A stretch of 11,238 nt of DNA from Oscillospiraceae bacterium (GCA_030527085.1 JAUNBN010000027.1:1-11238); one strand, 5' to 3'. Counted from the first letter of the stretch, positions 1-7,506 are shown. The notes: generated by a model from the sequence alone, not told the origin. Program-made: numbers and translations.

Positions 1-669
1 AAAAAGCACCTCCCTAACGCGCAGTACGTCAATCTCTACGGTCCTACCGAAATAACCTGCAACTGCACTTATCATATTATCAGCGAAGAATACGAAGAGG
101 GCGACAGCCTTCCGATAGGCCGTCCGTTTCGAAATGAGAGAGTCTTCCTCCTCGACGAAGATAACAAGCTCGTAACAGAGGCCGGACGGCGCGGCGAGAT
201 TTGTGTCTGCGGTACGGCGCTCGCGCTCGGATATTACAATAACCCACAGCAGACCGAAGCCGCTTTTGTCCAAAATCCGCTCAATACTGCCTATCCCGAA
301 ACGATTTACAGAACTGGAGATATCGGGGCGTACGGCGAGGACGGCCTGCTTTATTTCCTGAGCCGCAAGGACTTTCAGATAAAGCATATGGGGCAGCGCA
401 TAGAGCTTGGAGAAATAGAGACCGCGATGGGCGCAAAGCCGGGCGTCACCAGAGCCTGCTGCGTATACGACAGGGAGAACCCCTTTATCGTAGCTTTCTA
501 CTCTGGAGAAGCGGAGGTCAAGGAAATAATAAGCGCTCTCAAGAGCACGATACCGCAGTATATGATACCCAACAGATTCATCAAGCTCGAGGCGCTCCCG
601 CTTACGGAGAACGGCAAGACAGACCGTAAGCTTCTTGAAAAGCTGTATGTAAAGGGGGCTGACGATTGA
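1..669 (+). CDS. Amino-acid adenylation enzyme (DltA/NRPS A-domain-like), 5' end outside window
   Basis: This is the C-terminal 222 codons of an ANL-superfamily adenylation enzyme. The family activates an amino acid as its aminoacyl-AMP and transfers it to the phosphopantetheine thiol of a carrier protein, in the cytoplasm. The reading frame is open from base 1. Visible core motifs, in order, are A5 (NLYGPTE, residues 11-17 of the fragment), A7 (YRTGDIG, from base 307), A8 (KDFQIK..GQRIELGEIE, bases 367-420) and A10 (LTENGKTDRK, with the probable catalytic lysine at bases 616-618). The protein stops soon after A10, so no carrier or condensation domain is fused; the carrier is probably the separate gene at 3127. 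The next gene overlaps its stop by 4 bp. Most of the substrate-pocket positions lie before the window, so specificity cannot be read. It could be a D-alanine ligase (DltA) or a ligase for another amino acid; the family call is solid, the substrate is not. Confidence 0.93.
   Translation, partial: KKHLPNAQYVNLYGPTEITCNCTYHIISEEYEEGDSLPIGRPFRNERVFLLDEDNKLVTEAGRRGEICVCGTALALGYYNNPQQTEAAFVQNPLNTAYPETIYRTGDIGAYGEDGLLYFLSRKDFQIKHMGQRIELGEIETAMGAKPGVTRACCVYDRENPFIVAFYSGEAEVKEIISALKSTIPQYMIPNRFIKLEALPLTENGKTDRKLLEKLYVKGADD
651..658 (+). promoter_or_regulatory. Ribosome binding site deciding the TTG start at 666
   Basis: AAAGGGGG lies inside the end of the adenylation gene, 7 bp before a TTG codon at 666. 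The TTG overlaps the upstream stop (TTGA, 666-669). No ATG occurs in this frame until far into the conserved PLP-binding barrel, so the TTG is the only start that keeps the whole fold. The arrangement suggests translational coupling. Confidence 0.75.
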
Positions 670-1832
670 AGGCCGGGCGTCTGAAACAACTCGCCGAAAA
701 ATACGGCACGCCTTTATACGTATTTGATAAGGGCGAACTCCTGCGGCGCTTTGCGGGAATAAGAAAGGCTGCTGGAGATGAGGTGGGGCTGTGCTTTGCC
801 GTTAAGGCCAATCCATTCCTGATTGAGGCGCTTTGCGATACGGCAGATTCCTTTGAAGTATGCTCTCCGGGCGAGCTGGAGCTTTGCGCGGCGGCGGGCA
901 TCTCAGGGAGCAAAATAGTGTTTTCGGGAGTCAACAAGACAGAGCTGTCGGTTGCTCGCGCATTTGATTTGGAGGTATCGCTGTTCACCGCCGAATCCAA
1001 ACGCCAGCTCGATATTATCAGCGAAGAGGCCCGAAAGAGGCAGAAAACCGCGCGCGTCATTCTGCGCCTTTCGAGCGGCGCACAGTTCGGCATGGATAAG
1101 GAGACGCTGTTCGGGCTTCTCAGAATCCGGGAGGATCGCGCTTTTACAGACATTGAAGGGATCCACTATTTCACGGGAACCATGAAGCGCTCCGCCGAAA
1201 AAACAGCCCAAGAGGCGGAGTATCTTTCAAGCGTGATAGACGAGGCGGAAAAAACGCTCGGGTTTAAAACGCGGCTTGTCGAGTATGGTCCGGGATTCGG
1301 CGTCCCCTATTTTGACAGCGAGCCGGACGAGGGGCTGTCGCTGCTTGAAAGCGCCGTGCAGCGCTTGGGCGCGCTTAAAAAAGGGCGAAAGCTCGTTCTT
1401 GAAATGGGCAGGTATTTTTCCGCTTCCTGCGGCGTCTACCTTACCGCGGTCAACGATATAAAGACCTCGGACGGCGCGAATTACTGCATAGTCGACGGCG
1501 GAATAAACCATATAAGCTATTACGGCGCGATGATGGGCATGAAGCGGCCCCTCATTGAGCACATTCCGCGTTTCGGCGCGGACGGTCCTGATGAGAAATG
1601 GTGCGTGTGCGGGAGTCTTTGCACTTTCTCCGATATACTTGTTCGCGACGCGCAGCTCAGGGGGCTTTCACCGGGAGATATTCTCGCCTTCAAAAACGCC
1701 GGCGCCTACTGCATGACCGAGGGACTCTCGCTGTTTTTAAGCCGCGCGCTCCCCGCGGTGGTGCTGGTGGATACGGACGGCGGCGACGCACTTTTGCGCC
1801 AAGCTGTCGAAACCTACCCTCTCAACAAATAG
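666..1832 (+). CDS. PLP-dependent decarboxylase, fold III (DAP/ornithine decarboxylase family, BtrK-like context)
   Basis: This 388-residue protein belongs to the alanine-racemase-fold PLP enzymes related to LysA. Visible features: the N-terminal YGTPLYVFD signature (residues 13-21), the PLP lysine K47 in FAVKANPF, the glycine-rich phosphate loop GPGFG (208-212), the EMGR equivalent of EPGR (246-249), C319 in GSLCTFSD (the active-site cysteine supplied across the dimer), and Y348 in NAGAY. Length is slightly short of typical LysA (about 415). The family decarboxylates meso-diaminopimelate, ornithine, lysine or related compounds; racemases share the fold but have different motifs. It overlaps the adenylation gene by 4 bp and sits in an operon with a free carrier protein. 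A plain lysine-biosynthesis role is therefore unlikely. It probably makes the substrate or acts on the carrier-bound aminoacyl group, as BtrK does in butirosin synthesis. That role is inference; the enzyme family is clear. Confidence 0.9.
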   Translation: MKAGRLKQLAEKYGTPLYVFDKGELLRRFAGIRKAAGDEVGLCFAVKANPFLIEALCDTADSFEVCSPGELELCAAAGISGSKIVFSGVNKTELSVARAFDLEVSLFTAESKRQLDIISEEARKRQKTARVILRLSSGAQFGMDKETLFGLLRIREDRAFTDIEGIHYFTGTMKRSAEKTAQEAEYLSSVIDEAEKTLGFKTRLVEYGPGFGVPYFDSEPDEGLSLLESAVQRLGALKKGRKLVLEMGRYFSASCGVYLTAVNDIKTSDGANYCIVDGGINHISYYGAMMGMKRPLIEHIPRFGADGPDEKWCVCGSLCTFSDILVRDAQLRGLSPGDILAFKNAGAYCMTEGLSLFLSRALPAVVLVDTDGGDALLRQAVETYPLNK

Positions 1833-1852
1833 GACAAGGGATAAAAGAAACA

Positions 1853-3109
1853 ATGCCGGTCATCAAGTCAAAGTGGAAACTAAGAGAACTCAATAAGACG
1901 GTGGCTGAGCGGCCTTCGGATGATAGTGAACCTTCAAAATCTGACCTTTTTATCAAGACTATAAAACGGGTAAGAGTCAAGAAAAGGCCGGTACTTAGAA
2001 TAGAGCGCAGGCCCAAACAGACAAGGCTGTACAATAAAACGGCAGAAAAGCTTGGAACGCAGGGAAAGCAAGGGTGGTTATATGCCGCAGCGGGAATGAT
2101 AGCCCTCGCCGCGCTTACGGCGCTCTGGATTAACAGGCCCGCGCCCTTTATCGAGGGTATAGTCCCGAGGACAGTCTACAACAGCGACACGCCAGAGCTT
2201 CTCAGCGGAATAAGCGCGGTGAGCGCTGACGGCAGGGAGGTCGAGATAAGCGTTGACACGAGTGAGGTTGATTTCGAAAAAGAGGGCGTGTACCAAATTA
2301 GTTATACCGCGCAGGACAAACTGCTGAAAAAGTCCAGCGCGCAAACGACGCTCGAGGTTGTGTTCGACACAGAGCCTCCGAAAATAGAAGGCCTTTCCGA
2401 CATAAGCGTTTTTATCGGCGACACGGTTTCTTACAAAAAAGACGTCACTGTGACCGACGACCGCGATTCCGACCCGGCACTCCTTATAGACAACTCTCAG
2501 GTAAATCTGAAGGAGGACGGCGAGTATCCCGTTGTATACACCGCGCGCGACGCGGCCGGTAACGAGGCAACAAACAGCATAACGGTTACTGTCGTAGAGT
2601 CGGACGAGGACGGGTATTCTCCCGAAATCCTAAACGAGATGCTGGACGAAACGCTCTCCAGAATAATAAGCCCGGATATGACTGATGACGAAAAGCTGAG
2701 AGCGGTTTTCTTCTATGTCAAGCGCAATATTTACTACAGCGGCTGGTCGGACAAGTCCGATTGGAGAAAGGGAGCGTTTTTCGGACTTTCTCGCCGCTCC
2801 GGCGACTGCTACACCTACTACTCCACGGCCCGCGCGCTGCTCGACAGGTGCGGATTTGAAACCCTGCCCGTGGAGCGGACGGGGGGAATAAGCGACCACT
2901 ACTGGCTCTTAGTTCAGTATGAGGGAAAGTGGTATCACTACGACGCGGGAATAAGCTTCAACGGCTACGACGCGAACTGCATGATGTGGACGGACGCCCA
3001 GATGGCAAACTACGCTTCATGGATATACAGGGGGATGGGCCTGCCCAACTTCTACACCTACGACCAAACGCTTCTGCCCGAAGTGTCAACGGAAGAATAT
3101 CAGCCCTAA
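1853..3109 (+). CDS. Membrane-anchored transglutaminase-like protein with two Ig-like domains
   Basis: The predicted product has 418 residues. Residues 1 to about 72 are strongly basic and presumably cytoplasmic. A single hydrophobic segment follows (about 75-95), then two Ig-like domains of the DUF5011/bacterial Ig type (about 97-240), each ending in a 'G.Y.I.YTA.D' pattern, and a transglutaminase-like domain to the C-terminus. The Cys-His-Asp triad is visible: C319 in GDCYTYY, H349 in DHYW and D364 in YHYDAG. Type II topology would put the Ig and catalytic domains outside the cell. The ATG at 1853 is preferred: AAGGG lies 12 bp upstream, and the frame is open back to 1598 only because it overlaps the decarboxylase gene. 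It sits 20 bp after the decarboxylase and 17 bp before the carrier gene. Its substrate is unknown; proteins of this fold may be proteases or amidases rather than cross-linkers. Family confidence is high, role low. Confidence 0.85.
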   Translation: MPVIKSKWKLRELNKTVAERPSDDSEPSKSDLFIKTIKRVRVKKRPVLRIERRPKQTRLYNKTAEKLGTQGKQGWLYAAAGMIALAALTALWINRPAPFIEGIVPRTVYNSDTPELLSGISAVSADGREVEISVDTSEVDFEKEGVYQISYTAQDKLLKKSSAQTTLEVVFDTEPPKIEGLSDISVFIGDTVSYKKDVTVTDDRDSDPALLIDNSQVNLKEDGEYPVVYTARDAAGNEATNSITVTVVESDEDGYSPEILNEMLDETLSRIISPDMTDDEKLRAVFFYVKRNIYYSGWSDKSDWRKGAFFGLSRRSGDCYTYYSTARALLDRCGFETLPVERTGGISDHYWLLVQYEGKWYHYDAGISFNGYDANCMMWTDAQMANYASWIYRGMGLPNFYTYDQTLLPEVSTEEYQP

Positions 3110-3126
3110 ACAGACAAGGAGGAATT

Positions 3127-3354
3127 ATGAAAGAGAAAATTGCTGAAATAATCATGGGGCTCCACCCCGAAATCGACCTGGAGGCGAACACCACGCTCAT
3201 AGACGACGCGGTGCTCGACTCCTTTGACATCGTCACCATTCTCGGCGCGCTGAGCGGAGAGTTCGGGGTCTCCATTCCCGCAAACGAGATAGTGCCGGAG
3301 AATTTCAACTCGCTCGAGGCACTCACGGCGCTTGTAGAGCGTCTTTCCAAATAA
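3127..3354 (+). CDS. Free-standing acyl/peptidyl carrier protein (DltC-like)
   Basis: A 75-residue acidic helical protein of carrier-protein size. Ser32 in the motif LDSFDIV is the expected 4'-phosphopantetheine attachment site; DltC has the comparable LDSM. A phosphopantetheinyl transferase from elsewhere in the genome would be needed to activate it. An excellent AAGGAGG (3116-3122) lies 4 bp before the ATG, the strongest ribosome binding site in the operon, which fits a carrier needed in excess over its enzymes. It is 6 bp upstream of the MBOAT gene, and its likely partners are the adenylation enzyme at the operon's upstream end (loading) and the MBOAT/DltD-like pair (unloading). The thioester cargo is presumably an aminoacyl group or a product of the PLP enzyme; this is inferred from context. 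Confidence 0.93.
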   Translation: MKEKIAEIIMGLHPEIDLEANTTLIDDAVLDSFDIVTILGALSGEFGVSIPANEIVPENFNSLEALTALVERLSK

Positions 3355-3360
3355 AGAATA

Positions 3361-4839
3361 ATGCTTTTCACATCTTTCGGGTTTATTCTCTTCCTGCTGG
3401 CGCTCTCGGCGATTTACTCCGCCGCGCCGCAAAAGGCGAGATGGGCGGTTCTCCTGGCGGGAAGCTTTGTTTTTTACGCTTTTTCCGGGTTTTACTGCCT
3501 TGTATACATAAGCGCGGTTACAGCCCTAACTTATTTCTTCGCCCGGGGCGTGGGCGGCCTTCTCGAGCGCGGCAGAAAGCCCAGGGCCGCGCTGCCGCTC
3601 GCTCTGTGCGTTTTTATCGTCTCGGGACTGCTGCTCACCCTGAAGCTCTCGGCCGCCTTTTCCTCACCGATTTCGCTGCTTTTCCCCATGGGTATATCCT
3701 TTTACGCCCTGAAAACCATCGGGTATGTCACGGACGTTTACAGAGGCACTTGTAAAGCGGAGAAAAACATTTTCAAGTACGCGCTCTTTGTGTCCTTTTT
3801 TCCTCAACTTGTTCAGGGGCCGATAAGCCGCTTCAAGGACATCAGCCCGAGCCTCTTTGAGGGGAGGCCCTTCGAATTTGAAAGGACGGCCTCGGCGCTG
3901 TGGCGGATTATCTGGGGATTTTTCAAAAAGCTCGTGGTGGCCGACAGGCTGATGCCGGCAGTAAGGGCGCTCTCGGCCGAGCCGGAGATCTATACGGGCA
4001 TATATTTCGCCGTGCTCATGCTGTTTTATATGATTACGCTCTTCGCGGACTTTACGGGCGGAATAGATATAGCGCTGGGCGTTTCCGAGCTCTTCGGTGT
4101 TGAAACGGCGGAGAATTTCGACCGGCCCTATCTCGCGGCGAGCATCTCCGAATTCTGGCGCCGCTGGCACATCACAATGGGAACCTGGTTCCGGGATTAT
4201 GTGTTCTACCCGCTCTCCGCTTCCAGATTCATGGGCGGTATAACGAAGAAGCTTTCGCGCAGCTTCTCTCCACGAACAGTCAGCAGTATAAACGTATCCG
4301 CGGTAACGCTGCTCGTATGGTTTTTGACGGGACTGTGGCACGGCGCAAAGTCAGGATACATCGTATGGGGGCTGCTGAACGGCCTTATAATAGTCGCGAC
4401 GCTCAACCTGAAGCCGCGCTACGCGGCCTTTCACAAGCGCTGGGGCCTCAATAAAAAAAGCTGGTATAAGGCCTTCTGCGTCGTCCGCACCTTTTTGCTG
4501 ATGAGCTGCATTCAGGTCTTTGACTGCTTTTCCGAGGCCTCTACAACTTTCAGAATGTTCGCTTCGCTTTTTGCCCCTCCGGCGATTGCCGGCTCCTTTT
4601 TCGAAACGCTGACAAGCCTGGGCCCGGCGGCCTCGGACTACATCGTCGTGGCTCTGGCCTGCGCGCTGTTCGCTATAGCGGGGTTTTCGGGAAAAACTGG
4701 AGAGGTGAGAAAAAAGCTGAGCGCAAAGAGTCCGGTTTTCAGTGCCTTTGCGGCGATGCTGCTTCTTCTGTTTGTTATTGTGTTCGGGTCGTATGGAATA
4801 GGCTATGACTCCTCGCAGTTCATTTATAACGGATTTTGA
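3361..4839 (+). CDS. MBOAT family O-acyltransferase (DltB/AlgI-like)
   Basis: A 492-residue polytopic membrane protein. MBOAT hallmarks are clear: an LFPMGISFYALKTIGYVTDVY segment, the 'FPQLVQGPISRF' loop, FWRRWHITMGTWFRDYVFYPL with H270, and LTGLWHGAKSGYIVWG with the near-invariant histidine H327. In DltB and AlgI this family accepts an acyl group from a cytoplasmic donor and transfers it to an extracytoplasmic polymer or intermediate. The neighbouring carrier protein is the probable donor and the DltD-like product the probable partner. There is no strong Shine-Dalgarno before the ATG, only 6 bp after the carrier gene's stop, so translation may be coupled. The acceptor (teichoic acid, other glycan or protein) cannot be told from sequence. 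Confidence 0.95.
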   Translation: MLFTSFGFILFLLALSAIYSAAPQKARWAVLLAGSFVFYAFSGFYCLVYISAVTALTYFFARGVGGLLERGRKPRAALPLALCVFIVSGLLLTLKLSAAFSSPISLLFPMGISFYALKTIGYVTDVYRGTCKAEKNIFKYALFVSFFPQLVQGPISRFKDISPSLFEGRPFEFERTASALWRIIWGFFKKLVVADRLMPAVRALSAEPEIYTGIYFAVLMLFYMITLFADFTGGIDIALGVSELFGVETAENFDRPYLAASISEFWRRWHITMGTWFRDYVFYPLSASRFMGGITKKLSRSFSPRTVSSINVSAVTLLVWFLTGLWHGAKSGYIVWGLLNGLIIVATLNLKPRYAAFHKRWGLNKKSWYKAFCVVRTFLLMSCIQVFDCFSEASTTFRMFASLFAPPAIAGSFFETLTSLGPAASDYIVVALACALFAIAGFSGKTGEVRKKLSAKSPVFSAFAAMLLLLFVIVFGSYGIGYDSSQFIYNGF

Positions 4840-4847
4840 GTGGGGAT

Positions 4848-5921
4848 ATGAAAAAGAGAATAAGAACCGCACTGGCCTGCGCGCTGTGTTTTATAGCTCT
4901 GTTTCTCGCGCTCTCCCGCCTGCTAATGCCGAAATACGCTTCGTTTCCCTTCGAGGGAGCGCTGAGCGGCGAGTATTACGAAGACGCCGGCGGCAACGAT
5001 GTGTTGTTTTTTGGGGACTGCGAGGTTTTCGAGAGCTTTTCTCCGGTAGTGCTCTGGCGCCAATACGGGATAACGAGCTGTATTCGCGGCGGCCCGGAGC
5101 AGAGGCTCTGGCAATCGTACTATCTGCTGGAGGACGCCTTAAAGTACGAGACGCCGAAGGTCGTTGTTTTGAACGTCCTGGCGCTTAAAGACGGCGAAGC
5201 CGCGAGCGAGGCCTACAACAGAATGAATATAGACGGGATGAGGCTGTCTCTTACAAAGCTGCGCTGCGCGAGAGCCTCTATGACAGAGGAAGAATCGCTG
5301 CTGAGCTATATATTCCCCATATTCCGTTACCACTCGCGATGGCAGAGCCTGACCGGAGACGACTTTAAATACTTTTTCGGCAGCAGACAAGTATCTCATA
5401 ACGGATATCTGATGCGGGTCGATACACGCCCTCTGGAAACGCTCCCGGCGGTAAAGCCGCTTGCCGACTATACCTTCTCTGAAAAAGCCCTAGAATACCT
5501 CGACATGCTCCGCGAGCTCTGCGAGGAAAGAGGGATACGGCTCGTGCTCATCAAGGCTCCCAGCGCCTATCCGCATTGGTATGACGAATGGGATAAACAG
5601 GCGTCTGACTATGCGGCCCGGCACGGCCTGACTTATATCAATTTTCTCAATCTCGGAAACGAGACGGGAATAGATATGAGCACCGATACCTATGATAACG
5701 GCCTGCACCTCAACCTTTCGGGAGCGGAAAAACTCTCCGCCTGGTTCGGAAACTGGCTGATTGAAGAAACTTCCGTATCGGACGGGCGGGATGATGCGGC
5801 GCTCTCTGCGGCATGGAGCGGCAGGGCGGCGTTTTACGACCGGATGAAACAGGACCAGCTTGCGGAGCTGGCCGAATACGGATATTTGATAAACTACGGC
5901 GGCAGACCGCCGGAAGAATAA
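4848..5921 (+). CDS. DltD-like SGNH-fold protein, Cys at nucleophile position
   Basis: A 357-residue protein with one N-terminal hydrophobic anchor (about 6-25) and an extracytoplasmic SGNH-type domain. The block I motif is LFFGDCEVF, with C58 where GDSL/SGNH enzymes carry serine; the C-terminal block is DNGLHLN with D283 and H287. DltD-type proteins partner MBOAT acyltransferases in moving acyl groups to surface polymers, and this gene follows the MBOAT directly. Start choice is uncertain: ATG 4848 gives a normal Lys-rich signal-anchor start, while a TTG at 4836 (adding four residues) overlaps the upstream stop as TTGA, like the junction at 666. Neither has a clear Shine-Dalgarno. From memory, homologues in clostridial loci also carry GDC here, so Cys may be a family trait rather than a local loss. 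Confidence 0.85.
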   Translation: MKKRIRTALACALCFIALFLALSRLLMPKYASFPFEGALSGEYYEDAGGNDVLFFGDCEVFESFSPVVLWRQYGITSCIRGGPEQRLWQSYYLLEDALKYETPKVVVLNVLALKDGEAASEAYNRMNIDGMRLSLTKLRCARASMTEEESLLSYIFPIFRYHSRWQSLTGDDFKYFFGSRQVSHNGYLMRVDTRPLETLPAVKPLADYTFSEKALEYLDMLRELCEERGIRLVLIKAPSAYPHWYDEWDKQASDYAARHGLTYINFLNLGNETGIDMSTDTYDNGLHLNLSGAEKLSAWFGNWLIEETSVSDGRDDAALSAAWSGRAAFYDRMKQDQLAELAEYGYLINYGGRPPEE

Positions 5922-5941
5922 ATAACAAGGGAGAAATTACT

Positions 5942-6481
5942 ATGAAAAAGCTGTTGATTTTAGCCGCGGCGGTCCTGTGCCTGAGCGCCTGCGGGGGCGA
6001 GGCTGTGAGCGCGAGCACAGGGCCTCAGGCTCTTACAGATTCGCAGACGGAACCGGCGCCGGATACAGGACAGGAGAACTCAACATCGGGTTATGTGTTC
6101 GAGTATAATGGCGTCAGCATAAGCATGGGCGCGCCCGCGGCGGATATTATTGCCGCTCTGGGAGAACCCATCTCGGAGTTCGAGGCGGAGAGCTGCGCGG
6201 GACAGGGAGTGGATATAACCTATTCCTATCCCGGCTTCGAACTCGTCACCTACCCCGGCGCGGATGGGGAAAACGTGCTCTCAGTTTCGCTTCTCGATGA
6301 TACCGTTGAAACCGATAAGGGCATTATGATAGGCAGCTCGGGAAGCGAGATTGAAGCGGCCTACGGAAAGAACGGGGCGGACGGAGACCTGCTTGAGTAT
6401 TCTCAGGAGGATATGAAGCTGACCTTTACTTTGGAAAACGATGAAACCGTATATATAGAATACAGGTATCTCGTGGGCTGA
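5942..6481 (+). CDS. Lipoprotein of unknown function, last gene of the Dlt-like operon
   Basis: A 179-residue predicted lipoprotein: MKK, a hydrophobic stretch and a lipobox LSAC with the lipidated cysteine at residue 17, then a low-complexity Ser/Thr/Pro/Glu linker to about residue 52. The globular part seems to hold two similar halves, each beginning with a hydrophobic-strand/helix unit followed by LGEP or YGKN (about 53-115 and 120-179), reminiscent of SmpA/BLIP-type repeats. I recall related clostridial lipoproteins with an SC-A-x-QG motif (here SCAGQG) in similar loci, but know of no assigned function. AAGGGAG (5927-5933) lies 8 bp before the ATG, and the gene is 20 bp after the DltD-like gene, so co-transcription is likely. 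It should sit on the outer face of the membrane with the acyl-transfer proteins. No convincing terminator is visible in the 92 bp after it. Confidence 0.85.
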   Translation: MKKLLILAAAVLCLSACGGEAVSASTGPQALTDSQTEPAPDTGQENSTSGYVFEYNGVSISMGAPAADIIAALGEPISEFEAESCAGQGVDITYSYPGFELVTYPGADGENVLSVSLLDDTVETDKGIMIGSSGSEIEAAYGKNGADGDLLEYSQEDMKLTFTLENDETVYIEYRYLVG

Positions 6482-6573
6482 CCCGCTTTCGGCGCTCTCG
6501 CGCATATAATTCCTGAAAGACGAGTCTGCCATCTATGGCTGGCGTAGTACCTGTTTTCCACGCTTCGCTCTCC

Positions 6574-7275
6574 TTATCTGAAGCTTTGCCGCCCCTTCTT
6601 GATTCTCGCGAGCAGAAGGGCGAAAAGATAAGAGCCGCCGAGAATGCCGGCGCCCCACAGTACGGACGCCCACAAGGGCTGTTCATATACCATCAAAAAC
6701 GGATAGGGACCGCTTATAATCCCGCAGATATTCAAAGCAACGGCTATGGCCGCGTACAGGGCTGTCGGGATAAGCGCATAGAGCGCTGCCCTCCTGGGCA
6801 GAGTTCCCTCGTCGATAAACAGGAAGGAGAAGAGCACGAGCAGCGGGCAGAGCAGATGCATGAACAGCATCGAATCGCTGAGCAGCATTATCTTATAACC
6901 CTCAAGCCCGCCTATCATCGGGGCGAGCACGCAAACGACGACGATAAAGGTAAGCGCAAGGCAGCAGGCGGCTATATACTTGAGTGTGAGCATCCACCTG
7001 GGGAGCTCCTTTTTCTTTACGAGGGCATAAACAATACCGGCGGAGCAGACAGCGCAGACAACAAGGGTGAAGAGATTGCTGTCCTCGGTATAATACAGGA
7101 ACATTCCCGCACCGTGTCTGCGCCAGCTCATGACCGCCGCCGTCATTTCCATAACAGCGACAGCGAGATTGCAGGCGAGGCTACAAAGCAGGCGCTTGTG
7201 ATTCGCGCACGGAATATCACGCTCATTTAAATATTCTTCTATCTCTTGGATATTTACGACCTCTCTCTGCTTCAT
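6574..7275 (-). CDS. Six-helix integral membrane protein, possibly Pr6Pr-like
   Basis: A 233-residue protein with about six hydrophobic segments (around residues 29-50, 67-87, 95-120, 137-156, 163-187 and 201-226) and a short charged N-terminus. The pattern YYTEDSNLF at the start of the second segment recalls the 'YT..SN' signature of Pr6Pr/FAR-17a/AIG1-type membrane proteins, whose bacterial members have no firm function. No transport or catalytic motif stands out. It runs convergently to the operon at 1-6481, with 92 bp between the two stops, and has its own promoter at 7285-7313. There is only a weak AGAAG directly before the ATG. The + strand frame covering the same bases lacks hydrophobic or family patterns and looks like its shadow. 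Coding is fairly sure; the family label is tentative. Confidence 0.75.
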   Translation of the reverse strand: MKQREVVNIQEIEEYLNERDIPCANHKRLLCSLACNLAVAVMEMTAAVMSWRRHGAGMFLYYTEDSNLFTLVVCAVCSAGIVYALVKKKELPRWMLTLKYIAACCLALTFIVVVCVLAPMIGGLEGYKIMLLSDSMLFMHLLCPLLVLFSFLFIDEGTLPRRAALYALIPTALYAAIAVALNICGIISGPYPFLMVYEQPLWASVLWGAGILGGSYLFALLLARIKKGRQSFR

Positions 7276-7284
7276 CTTCTATAT

Positions 7285-7313
7285 ATTGTATTTACCATAT
7301 GGCAGCATTTCAA
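7285..7313 (-). promoter_or_regulatory. Sigma-A-type promoter of the membrane-protein gene
   Basis: Read on the - strand, TTGAAA (7308-7313) and TACAAT (7285-7290) are separated by exactly 17 bp. Transcription would begin near 7278, only about 3 bases before the ATG at 7275, so the message would be nearly leaderless. Confidence 0.65.
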
Positions 7314-7348
7314 GGCCTTCATATTTATTTCAAGACGGAGTGCTCCGA

Positions 7349-7364
7349 GCATATAGGCATATGC
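7349..7364. repeat. Perfect inverted repeat between divergent promoters (candidate operator)
   Basis: GCATAT-AGGC-ATATGC is a perfect 6-bp inverted repeat with a 4-bp centre. It lies roughly midway between the two predicted transcription starts (near 7278 on -, near 7445 on +). Just to its left, TGCTC-C-GAGCA (7341-7351) is a second small dyad sharing bases with it. No T-run follows on either strand, so it is not a terminator. A repressor or recombinase binding site is possible. Confidence 0.4.
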
Positions 7365-7409
7365 AAAAAACAGACAAAATCTATCCGCAAAAAAAGTTGT
7401 GCCAAATAT

Positions 7410-7438
7410 TTGACTTTACACCAAAACAATGATACAAT
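7410..7438 (+). promoter_or_regulatory. Strong sigma-A-type promoter driving the recombinase region
   Basis: TTGACT (7410-7415) and TACAAT (7433-7438) are separated by 17 bp, in an AT-rich setting. Both hexamers are one mismatch from consensus. The start of transcription is expected near 7445. The first strong translation start downstream is at 7782, leaving a leader of about 335 nt. Confidence 0.75.
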
Positions 7439-7506
7439 ATAGACACGAAAGTTTTTAAAGCACTCCATAAGGCAGTGCAGCGTGTTTTTTTGCGCATCTC
7501 ATTTTT

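Noticed and set aside
1598..1852. N-terminal extension of the transglutaminase-like protein by 85 residues from base 1598
   Set aside because: It overlaps the conserved C-terminus of the decarboxylase in another frame, is Arg-rich without structure, and the ATG at 1853 has a ribosome binding site.
3664..4341. 225-codon - strand frame inside the MBOAT gene
   Set aside because: Antisense to conserved MBOAT motifs, Arg/Glu-rich composition and no start signals.
6482..6573. Bidirectional terminator between the convergent genes
   Set aside because: Only tiny stems (GCGC-TCTC-GCGC, GCCA-TCTA-TGGC) were found, none with a T-run, so no terminator is claimed.
6535..7230. 231-codon open frame on the + strand across the membrane-protein gene
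   Set aside because: Its translation is a charged, family-less string with no ribosome binding site; the - strand frame shows six clean hydrophobic helices and a promoter.
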